Shown piece by piece: positions 1 through 12,589 of a stretch of DNA of 64,000 nucleotides. The stretch is from Ornithodoros turicata (lineage: Eukaryota > Arthropoda > Arachnida > Ixodida > Argasidae). The notes under the pieces were generated by a model that ran no database searches, was not told the DNA's origin, and worked only from the letters and a program-made list of their open reading frames with translations. Positions within the stretch are counted from its first letter, which is position 1; every line of letters begins with the position of its first letter. Position numbers and translations under genes: made by a program. Where the stretch lies: NCBI RefSeq assembly GCF_037126465.1, contig NC_088202.1, positions 79,030,160 through 79,094,159 of the forward strand, given 5' to 3'.

Positions 1-556
1 GGCCCGCAAACAATAAGTCTGCAATGCAACAAGCCGTTGACCTGAACAACGTTTGTTTGTGTCTGGCTCGTCGACGGGAACTGAAGTTCCCCGTGCCGAA
101 CAGCCATACAGGACGAGGAGATCAGCACGGAACACAAGTTGGAAGCAACGCTGCGCAGCCAGCAGCCACCCCCACAGAAGCGGTCTATCAGGATCACAAA
201 TTAAAAACTTGGAGCCTTACACAGAAATCGTCGTGAAATGAACTCGAACGAGTTTTTGCGTGCTATTGCGCACCATTTTAAGCACTGACGTTTTAAATAA
301 ATGGCCCGCGTTAGCTATGCAAGCGCAACACAGAACGCCTATAGATGTCGTAACTCTTCTGGTCTACATATTGAGACTGCCTTAGTAAGAAAACCTAAAT
401 GTCCCACCAAGTTGACTTCTCGTAACATGTCATCAGCCTGGAAAATTTTGAGGCCATTGAGTTACGCGACGATAGTGCGTTTTAGTACAGCGTAGGAACT
501 GTACTACGCGTGTGGTTAGCGTTTGAGCAACACGATATGCGAGGTGGTATAGCGTG
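1..556. other. Unassigned sequence
   Basis: I see no coding exon, repeat family or RNA gene. The open frames here are short and have no recognisable motif. Confidence 0.5.
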
Positions 557-613
557 CTATACTAAAACCGTCTTATGGTACCCCCCAGGTTCTGGCGCCT
601 TCTCTGAAATAAA

Positions 614-752
614 AGCGATTCGATGAATCGGCGTTCGATGAGATGGGCGCCACAGATTCAACGAAACGGCGTTCGATGAAACGGCGTTCGATGAAATGTC
701 CACTTTTCGACGAAACGGCGTTCGATGAAACGGCGTTCGATGAAATGTCACG
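614..752. repeat. 15-bp tandem array (GGCGTTCGATGAAAC type)
   Basis: Degenerate head-to-tail copies of a 15-bp word containing GGCGTTCGATGAAA, with short breaks (for example TGTCCACTTTTCGACG). The word resembles, in length and TTCG/CGAA content, several other arrays in this window (near 7.9, 10.8, 13.8, 30.0 and 41.7 kb). It is probably the core of an old non-autonomous element; no ends or target duplication were found. Confidence 0.75.
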
Positions 753-760
753 GAACCTAT

Positions 761-3700
761 TTTAAAGACTTCTGTCTTCAAGTGTTTTTAGATGTATTGT
801 AATTACAGTCGGCTCTCAGTATTTGGTATCTTATTATAAATACAATTTTTGCGCTATTTTGTACATGTCTGGGTGTAGGGTAAAGTCTCGCCACAGACAT
901 TCGAGGACTTTTCGTCGACTTCCGTCTTTGAGATCATTGCTTGGGCGTTGGTAAGGCTTAAACATTGTGCTCGTCTTAACCCATTAGTGCACGCTGTATT
1001 AAACAAAGTACATCCACTTTATTTTATTTTTTTTCTGGTAACAGGAAGAAACATTTTTCGATTGTCAGAGCATTTTTTGGTTGCAGGGGGGTCCACTTAC
1101 ACAGTCACCTCCAAAGGGACCGTTTGCATTCCCGTGTCTCCCACTATAACCCGCCATTTTCTCCGCAAATCATAGGACGTAGCGAGAGTGTGGGGGCGGA
1201 TACATTTTCCGTAATATCACGTTGTATTCTGAACTGAATCACATTTCGTTTTTGGTGTATTTAGTATAATAACTGGACATACTGGAGAATAATTCTCGAG
1301 GCGATGTATGTTGACGGATGAATGTAGCAAGGGATGAAACTTTGATGTACTAGTATACAACGGGCGCATGTGAGTGCCCACCACAATTCTGCTATCAGTG
1401 TTTGGAGGACATGCTCCAGACTTTTCCTGCAGATGTAAGCTGTTCTACAGTCCGTGCAATGCCCTAGAAAAGATAGAGGGGCGTAAAGGGAAAGTTTAGG
1501 GTGAGGCACCAAATATTTTGCGTCTTGCTGATAGTGATCCAGTTTTGGCCCATTACGATGAATGTACATTTTGTGCCAGTTTATGAACTTGCTAAACAAC
1601 CGATCGTCATTCACGTAGTTGTTGTTGTTCAACAGAAACTCTCAGAATTATATTCCCTGCAGATAGTTATTCATCAGTAAGCCTACGGTATTTTTGGCAT
1701 CATGCATGTGGAATCCAGAATACTATACGCTTCAAACGGGTGTCACAATGCTTTTGAGGCGGGGTATGACGTTCAACAACACAAGATACGTGCTCTGGAA
1801 AGTCCATCACGAACGGCTACATCGTTGTCGTTTACTGTGAAACAGCTGAACTGCCGTCTGAGATCAGGGTGACCAACCACAACTACTACATGAATGGCGA
1901 TAAGATGAGGTGTTTCACCAGGGTGACCAAATTTCTGGAGGTAGAAGGTAAAATCGATTGAAGGGTGCTATGTTCCGGAATAAGATTGAAATAGGGGAAC
2001 CGAAAGACAAAATTTTGTCCAATTTTTTATCGTTAAAAATGAATTACTTGAAAATGCGCGAGGCAGAAACGCGGCAATATAGCCACGAACTGCAACATTC
2101 CAGATCTTGTGCAGAGGTTGTTCATGGGCACTATAAAAATTCAATTGAATTGTGTGTAGCTGGTACACGTCATCAAAAGAATGGAGTTAACACAAAAATA
2201 GAAAATCGACAACTGAATAAACAAATGTATTGAACATGTACGTTACAAACATTTGATGGCGATTAGTGTAATAAATGCGATGAGAATGCCTTAGCATTAG
2301 ACATTCCTCTTAGTTCTAATTGCTTCTCACACAGAATGCATACGTAGACCACCCCACACCACATACAGACATGGCACATATGACATACGCCACACGACAT
2401 GATACACAAACTCAGCCGCTCGCGAAATTCTCGTAGAACGTACGAGACACGTCTGAATACGTCCAGAAACGAGGCGCAGCTAACGACGGCGGACGGCTCG
2501 AGCCAATCAGCTTGCGGGGTGCAGCCTGATTCGCTCTTCTCTTTCACGTGCCAAGCTGTACACGGACATCTCGGTCACCCCGCTAGGACGCCGGCTTTTC
2601 CTCAAAACGGGGCTTCTAATGCTAACGCATTAAAATTTTCACACATACCGCTCTGAGCGCCTCAGGGCGTAAATCTAAAGAAAAGGCACCACATGCGCGG
2701 CGCCCATTGTACTAGATAAAGTACACCTTTATAATTCGTGAACTAGTGAATGTTTATTTTTTCTCAAACGTGGGACATGGCATGCTCATCATATTCTAAA
2801 CGGGGAAATTAAATGCCACGAAAATCCCTGCCGTGGTTTTTCCATGGGTCATAACTGTTAGTTCAGCCGCTCAAGTTTACGGATAGAAAGGTTCGTAACA
2901 TCCACGTTCGTTCATACTCATAGGACTGGCGAACCTGACATCGTGTGCTCCTTTTCCATGCAAATGGCGAAATGGTTCAGTAGAGCGCTGGCGCGAGCCA
3001 GTTGGTTAGAATCTACAAAAATCATGGCGAAACAAGAAAAAAAAAAAGAAACACACAAACGACATAGACAACAAAATGTCTCAGTAATTCATACAGTATT
3101 GCCTTGACATTGAATCCAATGCATTTTTTAAACTCTCCCCTACGTAATTACACACGCTTCACGCTGAAGTGTTCTCTACCTATTCTGCTACGTTTTTTTC
3201 CCCCATCCATTTTATTTTATTTTTTGTACTGTTCTACTTTTCTCTTGTTTCCCCGTTAGCTTGTCGGAAGCATTGTTCCGGCCGTTCATTGTGCCCTGGA
3301 GAGCACGTTTCCTTTTCCACATTATCTCTCTGAGAGTCTTTTCTCCTTCAGTTCGCAACGTAAATCCCAGAATGCGGTGTACGTGGTACCATAATACAGA
3401 GCAGCAGATCCAAATTTGTGGTCATCATACTCAGGGCTTCGCCCTTCTTCCATGCTTTTTTATTCGACATCTACAAAATACGTATATAGCGTATTTCCTA
3501 AAATGGCCTGTAGTATTTCTCAAAATATACGCTAAACTATTACTTCCGTGGAAAGAGTGAAGCACAAATTGGTTGCCTTTCCTGTACTCACATTGTGGAG
3601 TAGACACCACAAGCAGCACATATCCGGCAGTAAAATTATTGCGCTGGTTGGTGATGTGGATGCCCTATCGTATTTACTGCCTTTGTGCATCACAAGTGTG

Positions 3701-3886
3701 TTTTGCGATAAGGGAAAATAAGCAGCGACAGAAACTATCAGGCAGCATCCTGAATAATGTGCATAAAGCCATAATTATATGCTTTGTCACGAGCAGAATT
3801 GTAAAAATACAAAAACGAAATACCAAACACTCTAAAAACAGAGGTGATGATGTCTTCGTTACCATGACCCACCCATCATCATCCCA
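761..3886. other. Unassigned, AT-rich non-coding sequence
   Basis: No exon or element is supported. At 1,605-1,632 a CGTAGTTGTTGTTGTT tail resembles the (GTT)n ends of LINE copies elsewhere in the window, so part of 1,260-1,632 may be a worn LINE 3' end, but nothing upstream of it could be translated into LINE protein. Confidence 0.4.
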
Positions 3887-3911
3887 TGTGTGTGTGTGTG
3901 TGTGTGTGTGT
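3887..3911. repeat. (TG)n microsatellite
   Basis: About twelve perfect TG units, with no sign of a linked gene. Confidence 0.95.
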
Positions 3912-4836
3912 TACCATGCTGTTGAAAGCACTAATATTATTTTTTATCGCCATTATTACTCCCTATTATTTTTTTTTCTCGTCAACAACAACAACTGAAA
4001 GCCAGACGGCGCAGAATGATAGCGCTATACCTCTCCTGATTTCAGGAGAGCGTGATGCCTGCACCTTTCGGTGATTCTCATAACAATATCCAAGTTTCCA
4101 CAAACAGGCGTACGCTTACCTTTTTCAAGAAATCAGGGAGAGAAACACCATCATTCGAAATGACGGTGAGCTCGACGCATGTTATGAGGTGGAATTCTGT
4201 TTTTGGAGTGCGTGTATATGTGCATGCGCGTTCTAATCATATGCGGCACTGGCGATATCATCACGTCATCTTCACAGATGCTCCTCCTTTGAGGTGTAGA
4301 TCATTCCAGGATCGTGGATTTTTTCTTTGCAATAAACCTATATTCCCCCTTCCCCAGGATCATGGAGTTGGCGTGTGAAACTCAACCAGCAAGCGAGTTT
4401 TTCTGCTCTTGTTCGGCAGAAAACCAAATTTTTGTGTTTCGAAGCGAGCTCGGCCTGTCTGCAATCAAAACAATCGATGAAGCTACGGAGAATTTGCGAT
4501 TCCAGTGAGGGAAACTCAGTAAGACCGCGTAACTCAAACTTCCGAAACACGACTAACAAGATATGCTGCAAAACTTGCTGACGAGATCACCGAGTCTGAT
4601 TCTTTTTCTTTCTTTTTTTTTAAGAAGGGCGAACCACGCTCACTAACTGCTTCGTACACACGCGAAGGAAATGAGCGAGACGGCACAACAATCAACTTGC
4701 ATCCTCTCTCTGTTTTTGCTTTTTTCTACCGTTTTCCATTTTTCCTTCCCACCGTAATCATTATTATGTGATTGCAAGGGTGCGAATGAAGAATGTGTGT
4801 TTTTGGATTCGGGGAGAGGACAGGTGCAGTGGGACC
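3912..4836. other. Unassigned sequence
   Basis: No supported feature. T- and A-rich tracts lie around 4,605-4,625. Confidence 0.4.
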
Positions 4837-4998
4837 CTTCAAGTCAGACGCTGTAAGACAAATGTCGGCCCAGTTCTCTGTAAAGTCGGCCCAGGACACA
4901 TGATCCCCCCCCCCCGCGTGACGTTGCCCTCCTGGGCGTGGCCGACTACAGCAAGCAGTCCCACCACCACCTTCAAACCACATAGGATAGCACGATAA
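4837..4998 (+). mobile_element. tRNA-related SINE, 3' body fragment
   Basis: This shares the block TCGGCCCAG-TTC-TGTAAAGTCGGCCCAGGACAC with the SINEs at 62.7, 63.5, 29.2 and 39.6 kb. The tRNA-like head is missing, so the copy is 5' truncated. A C10 tract at about 4,905-4,914 replaces the usual short C run. Confidence 0.7.
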
Positions 4999-7870
4999 CT
5001 CCACAATCTTAACCAAACGAAAAGGAGGACTCGCTCCATTACAGAGGTCCGCGAGGTTCGAGCCTAGAATTCACGTTGATGATTTTTAATTGAAATCAAG
5101 TCACTCGCTTTGTTAATGAGTTAATCATTAATAAATCAAACTAATTAGAATAATTTGACTAAATTGGTTTAATTAATTTAACCGTACACGAAACCGTAAC
5201 ACCAAATCGCTAATACGAAGCTTCTTAAAGTGTTACCCACATAAACGATCAGAAAGACGTAGATTACACGTCAAAACCTTATTGCGTGGCACGTTCAGTG
5301 GCACTTAGAGCGCGGAATGATCCATTCCGACTCGCTGACAAGGCGTACTGTACACCTGTGGGTGACAATTTATTAAAGGCAAATTGGTAGAGGAGGGCGT
5401 GCATCCCGTGCTCTCAACAAATAAAACGTCAAAGCGAGGCTTCCTGAATGTCGATCGACCCTGAGCATGCTATTGATGTTGAGAGACCGATGTTGAGGAT
5501 ACTATATGTTTGCTCAGGCTGCACAAAATCATGAAACTATGTAGTAGCGCCTGTTGACTTGTGGTACAATTTTCGTCTGAATTAAATGTCGATTACTAAT
5601 ACGTAATAAAGAGGCGCCGAAAACAAAACGCACTTTCTGGTGTAACGGAGTGTTTCTGTACAATAAAGAGAACGAAATTTTCACAACAGTGAAAATAGGA
5701 AAGCGCGACGATTCTGCTGCACGACATTCCACAAGTAGCGAGAGCGTGAAGTTTCTGACACTTCCGCGCCTGTAACGCCATGCTTCGTTTGTTCTGGACG
5801 CATTATCCGTCTGAAGCCCCGGAATGTAGCAGACAATGTGCGAAAAAAGAAGGCTGTATTGGCATACAGTGAAGTGCGCACATGTTGGTATTTATATGGC
5901 TTAACAACTTGCAGGTAATGCATAATGGATTATGAATGCCCTCACTTCACGTGTAAATCTATCTATTCTCTCAATTATTATTAAATTATTAAAGCTCTAT
6001 AGCTCCTTTGACTGATTTCCATGTCTCAATAGAAATAGCATAAACTCATTCGTTCATGCTGCCCTTTTTAGGATTAGTAATTGTTGATTGCAAGCGCTGG
6101 CTGAATTACTGGAGCAATTTTTACGCGTACTGTCTAGTATGAGAAGTACTGCATGAGAAGTAAGAAAAAAGAAAAGGAGCATAGACACAATTGCGCGCGT
6201 TTAAAATGATGCTGAAAATATTTCACTTTTTTTATTGTTTGCTCATCTGTGAGTTTGCAGCTTTCTTCATAATAAGCCCTACGAGTCAGTTACTATACGT
6301 CGAATGGTATCAAGCTACAAATGTACGTTTCCGTTTCCGCGTCTGTCGATAGCCTGCAACCTACCACGCCAACTTCCCCGAGTTCGAGATAACTACTGCA
6401 ATAACGTTTGCACAACCACACGCAAACCACGTAACTCCCGCTATGGCACACTCACCTTGGCTCAAGTCCCAATCCCGCGACGGCGCACTGAGCGAAGGCT
6501 AGCACAAGAAGTACGGCACGAGGTCCCCGCAACCACTGGCCCATGTCAGGCATCAGCTGTCTTGGTGCGTCGGCCCGAGCATGGAAGAACTGCTCCCGGT
6601 ATTTGCTGGCTCCGGAGCAAACTGACGGCTGCGGAGTGCGCGCGCCCTAGCTCTTTCCGCTGTTGTCGGAGCGCTTGCGTCGGCCCCACGTGGCTGACGA
6701 GCTCGCAGTAGCGACGCCTCGGGCATTTCATACCTTGAGCCGCAGGCATGCCGTGCGCGCGTCTTCGGGCGCGTGTTCGCCGCCTCCAGCTGTTGCGTTC
6801 TGTTCTTGATTTCTCCAGTTCTTGCGCCTCCTACTTTTTCTTGCATCGACGATGAGCGTGATGTCGTACATGTGTCTATTTCCGTCTGTTGCTTCGGAAT
6901 GACACGCAGCAGGTGCGTCCGTCAATTGAGCTTCGAAGAAGCGAGAATAAATAGAACGTGCCCTGTTGTGTGTGAATTGTTGCTCGTTCTTTCGTAGACA
7001 GCTTAAGTGCGGGTGGCGAAAGATGCCATCAAGATCATGCGTCCGTTGCTGTAGGTCTTACTCTATAGGATAAGACACTTAGGATGTTTTTTTTTAATTA
7101 TTTCTGAAGGGTGTCAAGTGTTTATGTCAAATCAATGTCAAGAAGCAAAAGCTTTAAAAAGTTTTTCAACCATACAGTCGTATCTTCGCTGTGAATGGCT
7201 GTAAGCTGCAGCTATTAGAGATAGGTGACGAGCCGATGAAAATAAATAAATGAATCAAGGCGGTTTGACTGCCAGCAAGGGAAAGCAAAGCAGCAAGGAG
7301 AAAAAGTGGAAGGGACAAAGAACAGACACACACTCACAACATGCGGAGAGGCCCCGCACGGTGTTCATGTTTACATGGTAATTTTTTTCTCTGTGGGGAC
7401 TCTCATGGGGTCACTTTCACTCATGAAGTCTAGACTCTAGAGAATGGGAGGACTTGGATATTCCTGGAAGCGAATTTTGCCGGTCCGGAAATAAATAAAT
7501 TAGCCGATCGTTAAAAAAGTGGGTATATTTTAACATTTGCGGCCAAGACCGCGACTATTACGTGCTGCGCATCCTATAATATCAACTACAAACAGTATTA
7601 GGTAGCCCTTATCACGATTCATAGCACCTGAATACACGTGGCTTGTATATCCTTATGTTTTATTATAAATCCTTCTCTTTCATTGTTAACACCAAGAGAG
7701 GTCGCACACATGTCATGTATTGCACATGAAATACAACAGAACTGCTAAAAGAATTGCCCCATTTTACAATTTAAAAAATCTCTGTTCTTCGCTGTGTCTT
7801 AGGGATAAGATGCAATATGAATTATGTCACAAAACTTGGAATAACGCGAAGGTATATCGGTATTCGGGGA
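4999..7870. other. Unassigned sequence
   Basis: 5,090-5,190 is very AT-rich with repeated TTAAT/ATTAA words. 6,300-6,750 is GC-richer and holds overlapping open frames on both strands, but neither translation shows a domain, signal peptide or splice structure that I can support. Confidence 0.4.
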
Positions 7871-7871
7871 A

Positions 7872-8060
7872 CCAGACATTTTGGTGCGCACGTTTCGGTG
7901 CACGGACAATGCGGAGCACGGGCATTTAGGTACACGGACGTTTCGGTGAACGGACATTTCAGACAACCGACACTTCAATGCATGGACATTTCAGTGCACG
8001 GACAACTCGGTGCACGTTCTTTTCGGCGGAGCAAAGCGAAAAGAAAAATTACAGCAGAGA
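7872..8060. repeat. Tandem array of CACGGACATTTCGGTG word, copy 1
   Basis: Degenerate 14-17 bp units of the form (g)cacggacatttcggtg run to about 8,030. They are followed by a flank (TTTTCGGCGGAGCAAAGCGAAAAG, then AAATTACAG) that is also found next to the arrays at 10.7 and 13.86 kb. The three arrays therefore belong to one dispersed family, not to independent slippage events. Confidence 0.8.
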
Positions 8061-8342
8061 CTATTTTTGCCGTTCCTTGTTTACCATACATTCAGAATTT
8101 AGCAAGTTTTCACCGATGCCTTTCACTGATGCGTGCCTTTATTCGGAAATATAATGTTATTGCGCCTGTGTTACTTTGTTCTTCCGTGCACTTACCTCAT
8201 TCAAAAAGTCTTCGAACGCAAGGGCGGAAAAATGGTCGCCAAGTATTTTACGTGCCCCTTGTTTTCGCAAGCTATGTGTCGTGTCTGGTGTCACAATATC
8301 ATAGAAAAAGTTTTGTCGCAGGACAAGATACCGTGTTGTGGC

Positions 8343-8362
8343 GGGGGGGGGGGGGGGGGGGG
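8343..8362. repeat. Poly-G tract
   Basis: About twenty consecutive G. Tract length is prone to sequencing error. Confidence 0.9.
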
Positions 8363-9044
8363 GTAACTGGTGGGAGACATCAAATTTCTTCGTCATGTTT
8401 CCAAGCACACTTATGACTGAAGCTCCTCAATAGTAAAGAAATTCATACATCTGCACAAGCGTAGAAGCATGGTGCAGCTTGGTACAAATGTTTACTGAAC
8501 ACCGGGTTGTCGCATTTCTCGATTGGAGCGACACCCTATAGCAGCAAACAACAGCGGGCACACATACCGAGAGATGGATAGAATAGCAGGTCACCCGTTT
8601 CTTATTCGGTCTTTCCATGAGAGTCTGCAGGGGCCCGCTCTGATAAAGATTATACGCAGGTGCTGTGTTCCGTGAACGTTTGTCCCAAGCTGTAGGACTC
8701 ACGGTAAAGGCGGAGCATGATTGCAATAATCGAGGGCATTTGTTGGTTGTTCATGTACTTCCAAAAATATGTTTAATAGTTGCGAAGCAGACTGATTTAA
8801 CTAGTGAAAATGTCGCGTGCCTGACAAGTGCAAAAGTGTATAAAAATAATGTGCATCAATGCTACTTGTACGAAATGATGTGACGGTAATATCGAGCTTA
8901 GCGCTAAGTAGACTAATCCAGCCACATATTTTAGCCCTGCCTTCACAAAATTAAAGCGGGCGCGCACATAAGCCCTGTGGTCGTTTCGTGAAAATTTTGG
9001 GCTGCGCAATTCGTTTTTTTTATTTTCTTTTTGTAATAGTAGGC
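8363..9044. other. Unassigned sequence
   Basis: No exon, RNA gene or repeat could be recognised. Confidence 0.35.
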
Positions 9045-9458
9045 TTCCGCAGCTAGTATACGATGACACGCTGGGAAGGTTATCCGTATATTCTGTCGGA
9101 TGACACCATAGCGTAATCTTGCAAGGAACGGAAATTCCCTGGGTAAGTGAACCTTGGAAAGGCCTTTTTGTACGTTATATGACAGGAAGCGGTCCTGCTT
9201 TGTGTATGTGAGGTGGTGTTCTTCCTTCTAGTGCTCCCTGTACAGTTAACGAGCACTGGAAGGTTTTTGATCCCCCCCCTTATTTCCTCTTTTCTTGGAA
9301 GACCAGTACCACACGAATGCCGACTAAAAGTGCGACTAAAAAGCGAAAAGTGGACTGACATTTTTGCCAAAAACTGCCTTTACTCCAGCTTGACGCAATA
9401 GCTTGAAACAATAAATCATCCTCAGTACACAATGATAGATAAGTAGGTTGACTCATAG

Positions 9459-9655
9459 GGGGGGGGGGGGGGGTATGTTTAATAGAGTGCATGAAAACAG
9501 AAAAAAAGAAAAAAAAAAGTAATGTCAGCAGGCTATTGCCAGCTTGCTATTCCGAAAAAGAAACTGGCAAAATAAAGAAAAAGAAAGAAAAAGAAAGAAA
9601 CTGAAAATAAACAAGAAAGAAAAGAAAGGAGAAAATGAAAGAAAAACAGGCACGC
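9459..9655. repeat. Poly-G and AAAG-rich low-complexity tract
   Basis: A G15 run at 9,459-9,473 is followed by an AAAGAAAG-rich stretch up to 9,640. The purine tract may be the worn tail of the adjacent LINE fragment. Confidence 0.75.
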
Positions 9656-10130
9656 AGTGCAGTGCAGTACAGGCACGAAAGAAAGTCCCAAGAATATCCA
9701 GTTAGAGGGCAGACGCAAGGCCCCAGTCTTTCAAGAAGCGGAGCAGGGCTGTAGTGATGGCCCACTGAGTAGGCCGAGGGACGACCAAGGAGTGTGGCCA
9801 TGGACAATGTGTTGCAGCCCAGCTGTATTAGACGGCGATGGAGGGCTTGCCGTTGGGGGAATGTTTATTCACACAAAAGGAGATGTCAGGGATACCGTTG
9901 GGGAATGTGTTGCTGGCAGTGCAGAAGACAATGAGGAATGTCGGCCACCTCGCCACAGCTGGAACACAAGGGGGAGCTGGATTGGCCTATTTTCTAAAGA
10001 AGCAATGGGGTGCGGGTAAGGTTGAGATGGAGGCGGTGCAGCAGTGATTCCTCCTGACGACTGCAGCGACACGCAATGAAAAGGTAAGCGAGGGGTCGAT
10101 GGACTGCACGTGACTGTTGTAGGCGGTGGC
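9480..10130 (-). mobile_element. LINE ORF2 C-terminal fragment inserted in the inverted-repeat arm
   Basis: Read on the minus strand, this region gives a typical LINE C-terminal zinc-knuckle segment (..EVADIPHCLLHCQQH.., then ..LLGRPSAYSVGHH..) with at least two frame changes. Before it comes ..HVQSIDPSLTFSL, the segment that precedes the knuckle in such LINEs. The 3' end runs into an A/G-rich tract on the plus strand (9,485-9,655). It is 5' truncated at about 10,130, next to a short tandem array. Confidence 0.7.
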
Positions 10131-10145
10131 CTGAGATCTAAATGA

Positions 10146-10227
10146 TCTCATAGGCTCATATACACATAGGCTCATAGGCTCATAAACTCATAGACTCATA
10201 CGCATAGACTCATAAATAGGCTCATGG
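10146..10227. repeat. Tandem ~10-bp array (AGGCTCATA)
   Basis: Seven to eight degenerate copies of (cat)aggctcata or agactcata, immediately beyond the 5' truncation point of the LINE fragment. Confidence 0.85.
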
Positions 10228-10724
10228 TGTACTGAGGATGCTGCCTATGTATAGGTAGCGAAACATCTACGCTTTGTTTGTTTAAGTTATTGCGTCAAGC
10301 CGGAGTAAACGCAGTTTTTACAGTATGTATTCTCCCGGCTTTTGGAGCATTTTGTGGCGTTTTTCTTCCGCACTTTTGTACTTCTTTCTTGCTACGCTTT
10401 GTGCTTGCTACGCAAAGAACTGAAAGTTGAGTCGTCCTCCGTGTTGTTTCTAATGGTTGACAGATCCTCGAATTATCGCGTGTCCGTGTGAGTAGTATTT
10501 ATCAAGTTTGCCAATGAAAATCTCCAGACATAGACGCGCTCTCATAATTGTGGATACACGGTCTTTTGGTTCACTAAAAGTGATGCGAAATAAAGTGACA
10601 CAAAGAGTAACTGAGTGTCACATATGAGCATACAGTTAACTGTGTCGCACAACATGCCGCATTCATTTTGCATAAACGACTTTGCTGTAATTTTTCTTTT
10701 CGCTTTGCCCCGCCGAAAAGAACA

Positions 10725-10826
10725 CGTGCCAAATTTTCCGTGCACCGAAATGTCCATGCACCAAACTGTCCTTTCGAATGTCCGTTCACCGAAACGTCCG
10801 TACTCCGAAACGTCCGTGCAGCGCCT
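10725..10826. repeat. Tandem array of CACGGACATTTCGGTG word, copy 2 (inverted orientation)
   Basis: Units read CACCGAAATGTCC / CACCGAAACGTCC on the plus strand. The flank CTTTTCGCTTTGCCCCGCCGAAAAG is the reverse complement of the flank of copy 1. The array lies at the inner end of the left inverted-repeat arm. Confidence 0.85.
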
Positions 10827-10860
10827 CAACGGGGCTGAAACTCAGCAGCATTTCAACGGG

Positions 10861-11290
10861 GCTGAAACTACATTGCATGCGCATAACACTGGGTCTAAAA
10901 CAAAGGAAGTCTGCTACGTGACGGGTATGTAGCTGTCAGGAGCAGCAAGCCAGTCGGGGGACATAGATCACTGTTGCTTCACAAATTGGGGGTTATTCGG
11001 CTACTAGCAAATTAAAAGTAGTTAGCATTCCTTATCAAATGTGTAACTTGTTATGCTGGGTTTACAAGCAACCAGCTGTTAAACAACGCCGCCAGCATGT
11101 AACCTGTTTGTCTGTATGTCTGCTGCTTTACGGTACCTTTAAAAATAAAACATTAAAAATGCACGCTTAAAAATGATCCCGTGAAAATCCACCTTCCGAA
11201 ATAAATCGCTGAAAAATCCTCGTCCTCAAAATAAACACTGCAAAAATAAATCATAGTTAGGCTTACGGACGGAATGTGCCGTTTGTTAAT
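10861..11290. other. Unassigned; short AAAATCC/ATAAA-rich patch
   Basis: 11,140-11,250 has repeated words such as AAAAATGATCC, AAAATCCACC and AAAATAAAC, suggesting an eroded tandem repeat. Nothing else is recognised. Confidence 0.4.
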
Positions 11291-12284
11291 TTAAAGGGGC
11301 CGTAAACAGGTACAAAAGGTACACATTTCTTTGTGTTATATTATTGAAACTTAGGCAGTGAAAACTCCTTGAAATTACTAACGCTCAGAAACAAAAGGCG
11401 CTTACATACGGATGAAATATTCACTGCACTCTTTCGCATTTTAGCTCCGCCCCGTGCTCTAACTTTACGTCATTTTGACGTAGCCCCTTCCACACCAATT
11501 ACAATCGAGTGTTGCACGTATGATTTTATTTCAAATGCGGAATTAGACTAGGTGAACGTGAATCCTCTTCTATTCAAAATCTAGACAGTTACAGTCTCAA
11601 ACTGAAAAAGAAATGCGTTTAATTTAGGTATCATACCCGCACTACGTTTTCTGGGCAGTAACACGCAGCACACCACAAGCGCGAATGAATATCCGGGACT
11701 ACAGTTCCGGTAGGTAGGTGAGGTGTGCGATGGAACATCTTCGTCATCTTCGAATGGTTCCGACAACTGGGCTGCCGTACTTTGGTTTGAGCCACGCGGC
11801 ACCACGTTACCAGCTCGCGTGGTACAGTGGATAGCGTGCTGGCTATGTCACGTCGTGACTAGGAGGAACCCGGGTTCGAATCGCGTCATGTGATAGCAGC
11901 TCAACTGTTGACGTTTGCGCCAGCCGGAAATGTTGAAGGTGTCATGGCGTTGAATTTCGGAACCACGGAGAGCAAAACGTCGTTTCACACAAACAAACTG
12001 AGCGCTCCGACTTACAGCTGATAACGAAGTATGTTTATTGGCTGGTAATTTGAAACGTCATGTGCGCAGCTCGGCCCCCCGATTGGACGGCAAAACGCTA
12101 CGTAGCCATGTGACGTATGCGTGGTGGAGAGAGGGTCGCTGGTTACTCATCTTTGTAGCAGTTATATGGGTCGATGAGCTGGCACGAGCCGAACGAAATG
12201 TATATTTGGGTATTATGATCTGCGTTCTTTCATGGGGTATCATTATTTCAGAAATGTTTGGTGGCCTGTTTACGGCCCCTTTAA
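11291..12284. mobile_element. Kolobok-like (TTAA target) non-autonomous element
   Basis: The left end is TTAA then AGGGGCCGTAAACAGG. The right end is CCTGTTTACGGCCCCT then TTAA. So 16-bp terminal inverted repeats are flanked by a TTAA duplication. TTAA targets with AGGG ends are typical of Kolobok, with piggyBac as the alternative. No transposase frame is visible inside, so it is non-autonomous, about 986 bp. A tRNA-derived SINE sits inside it at about 11,805-11,890. Confidence 0.8.
11805..11890 (+). mobile_element. tRNA-derived SINE head inside the Kolobok-like element
   Basis: A tRNA-like stretch has a box A near TGGTACAGTGG and a box B GGGTTCGAATC, with a variable-looking middle part. Cloverleaf pairing of the acceptor ends is poor, so this is a SINE head, not a functional tRNA. 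Confidence 0.6.
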
Positions 12285-12589
12285 GGGCGACAAAACGTTG
12301 TATTCAATGGAACGCACACGTCGAATGTTTTTTATGATAATTTCTACTATTATTAATAATGTGCCTTCTTATAAGAGCTGGAAAAATTGAAATATCCAGC
12401 TTAGAAGTTCGGAAAACGATGCGCGCATGAATACGGGAATAACAAGGTCCCGGTCTTGAAATTCACGCGGTCTCGAAACGAAGAAAATGCTCGATTGCTT
12501 CTCAAGATCCGATCATCCGAAATCCGATATTACTAATTAACCGCTCAGCTTCACGAGTTTTCGCTGTATGTGACATTTTAGCGAATGAA

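Larger units (their letters stand above)
9045..10860 (+). repeat. Large inverted repeat, left arm
   Basis: Blocks at about 9,045-9,430 and 10,230-10,860 match, in order and inverted, blocks at about 15,025-14,650 and 14,345-13,725. Landmarks include CTGTCGGATG, TTCCCTGGGTAAGTGAA, GCTTGACGCAATA, TCTCCAGACATAG-like sequence and the CGGACATTTCGGTG array. The left arm carries about 800 bp (9,430-10,230) absent from the right arm, largely accounted for by a LINE fragment. This is either two copies of one repeat in opposite orientation or the long inverted arms of a foldback element. Confidence 0.75.

Noticed and set aside
7872..8060. Short spaced repeats that could suggest a CRISPR array
   Set aside because: Units are 14-17 bp, degenerate and contiguous with no unique spacers, and the DNA is eukaryotic. 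It is a minisatellite inside a transposable element.
11808..11885. Functional tRNA gene
   Set aside because: Acceptor and anticodon stems do not pair well, and it lies inside a transposable element.
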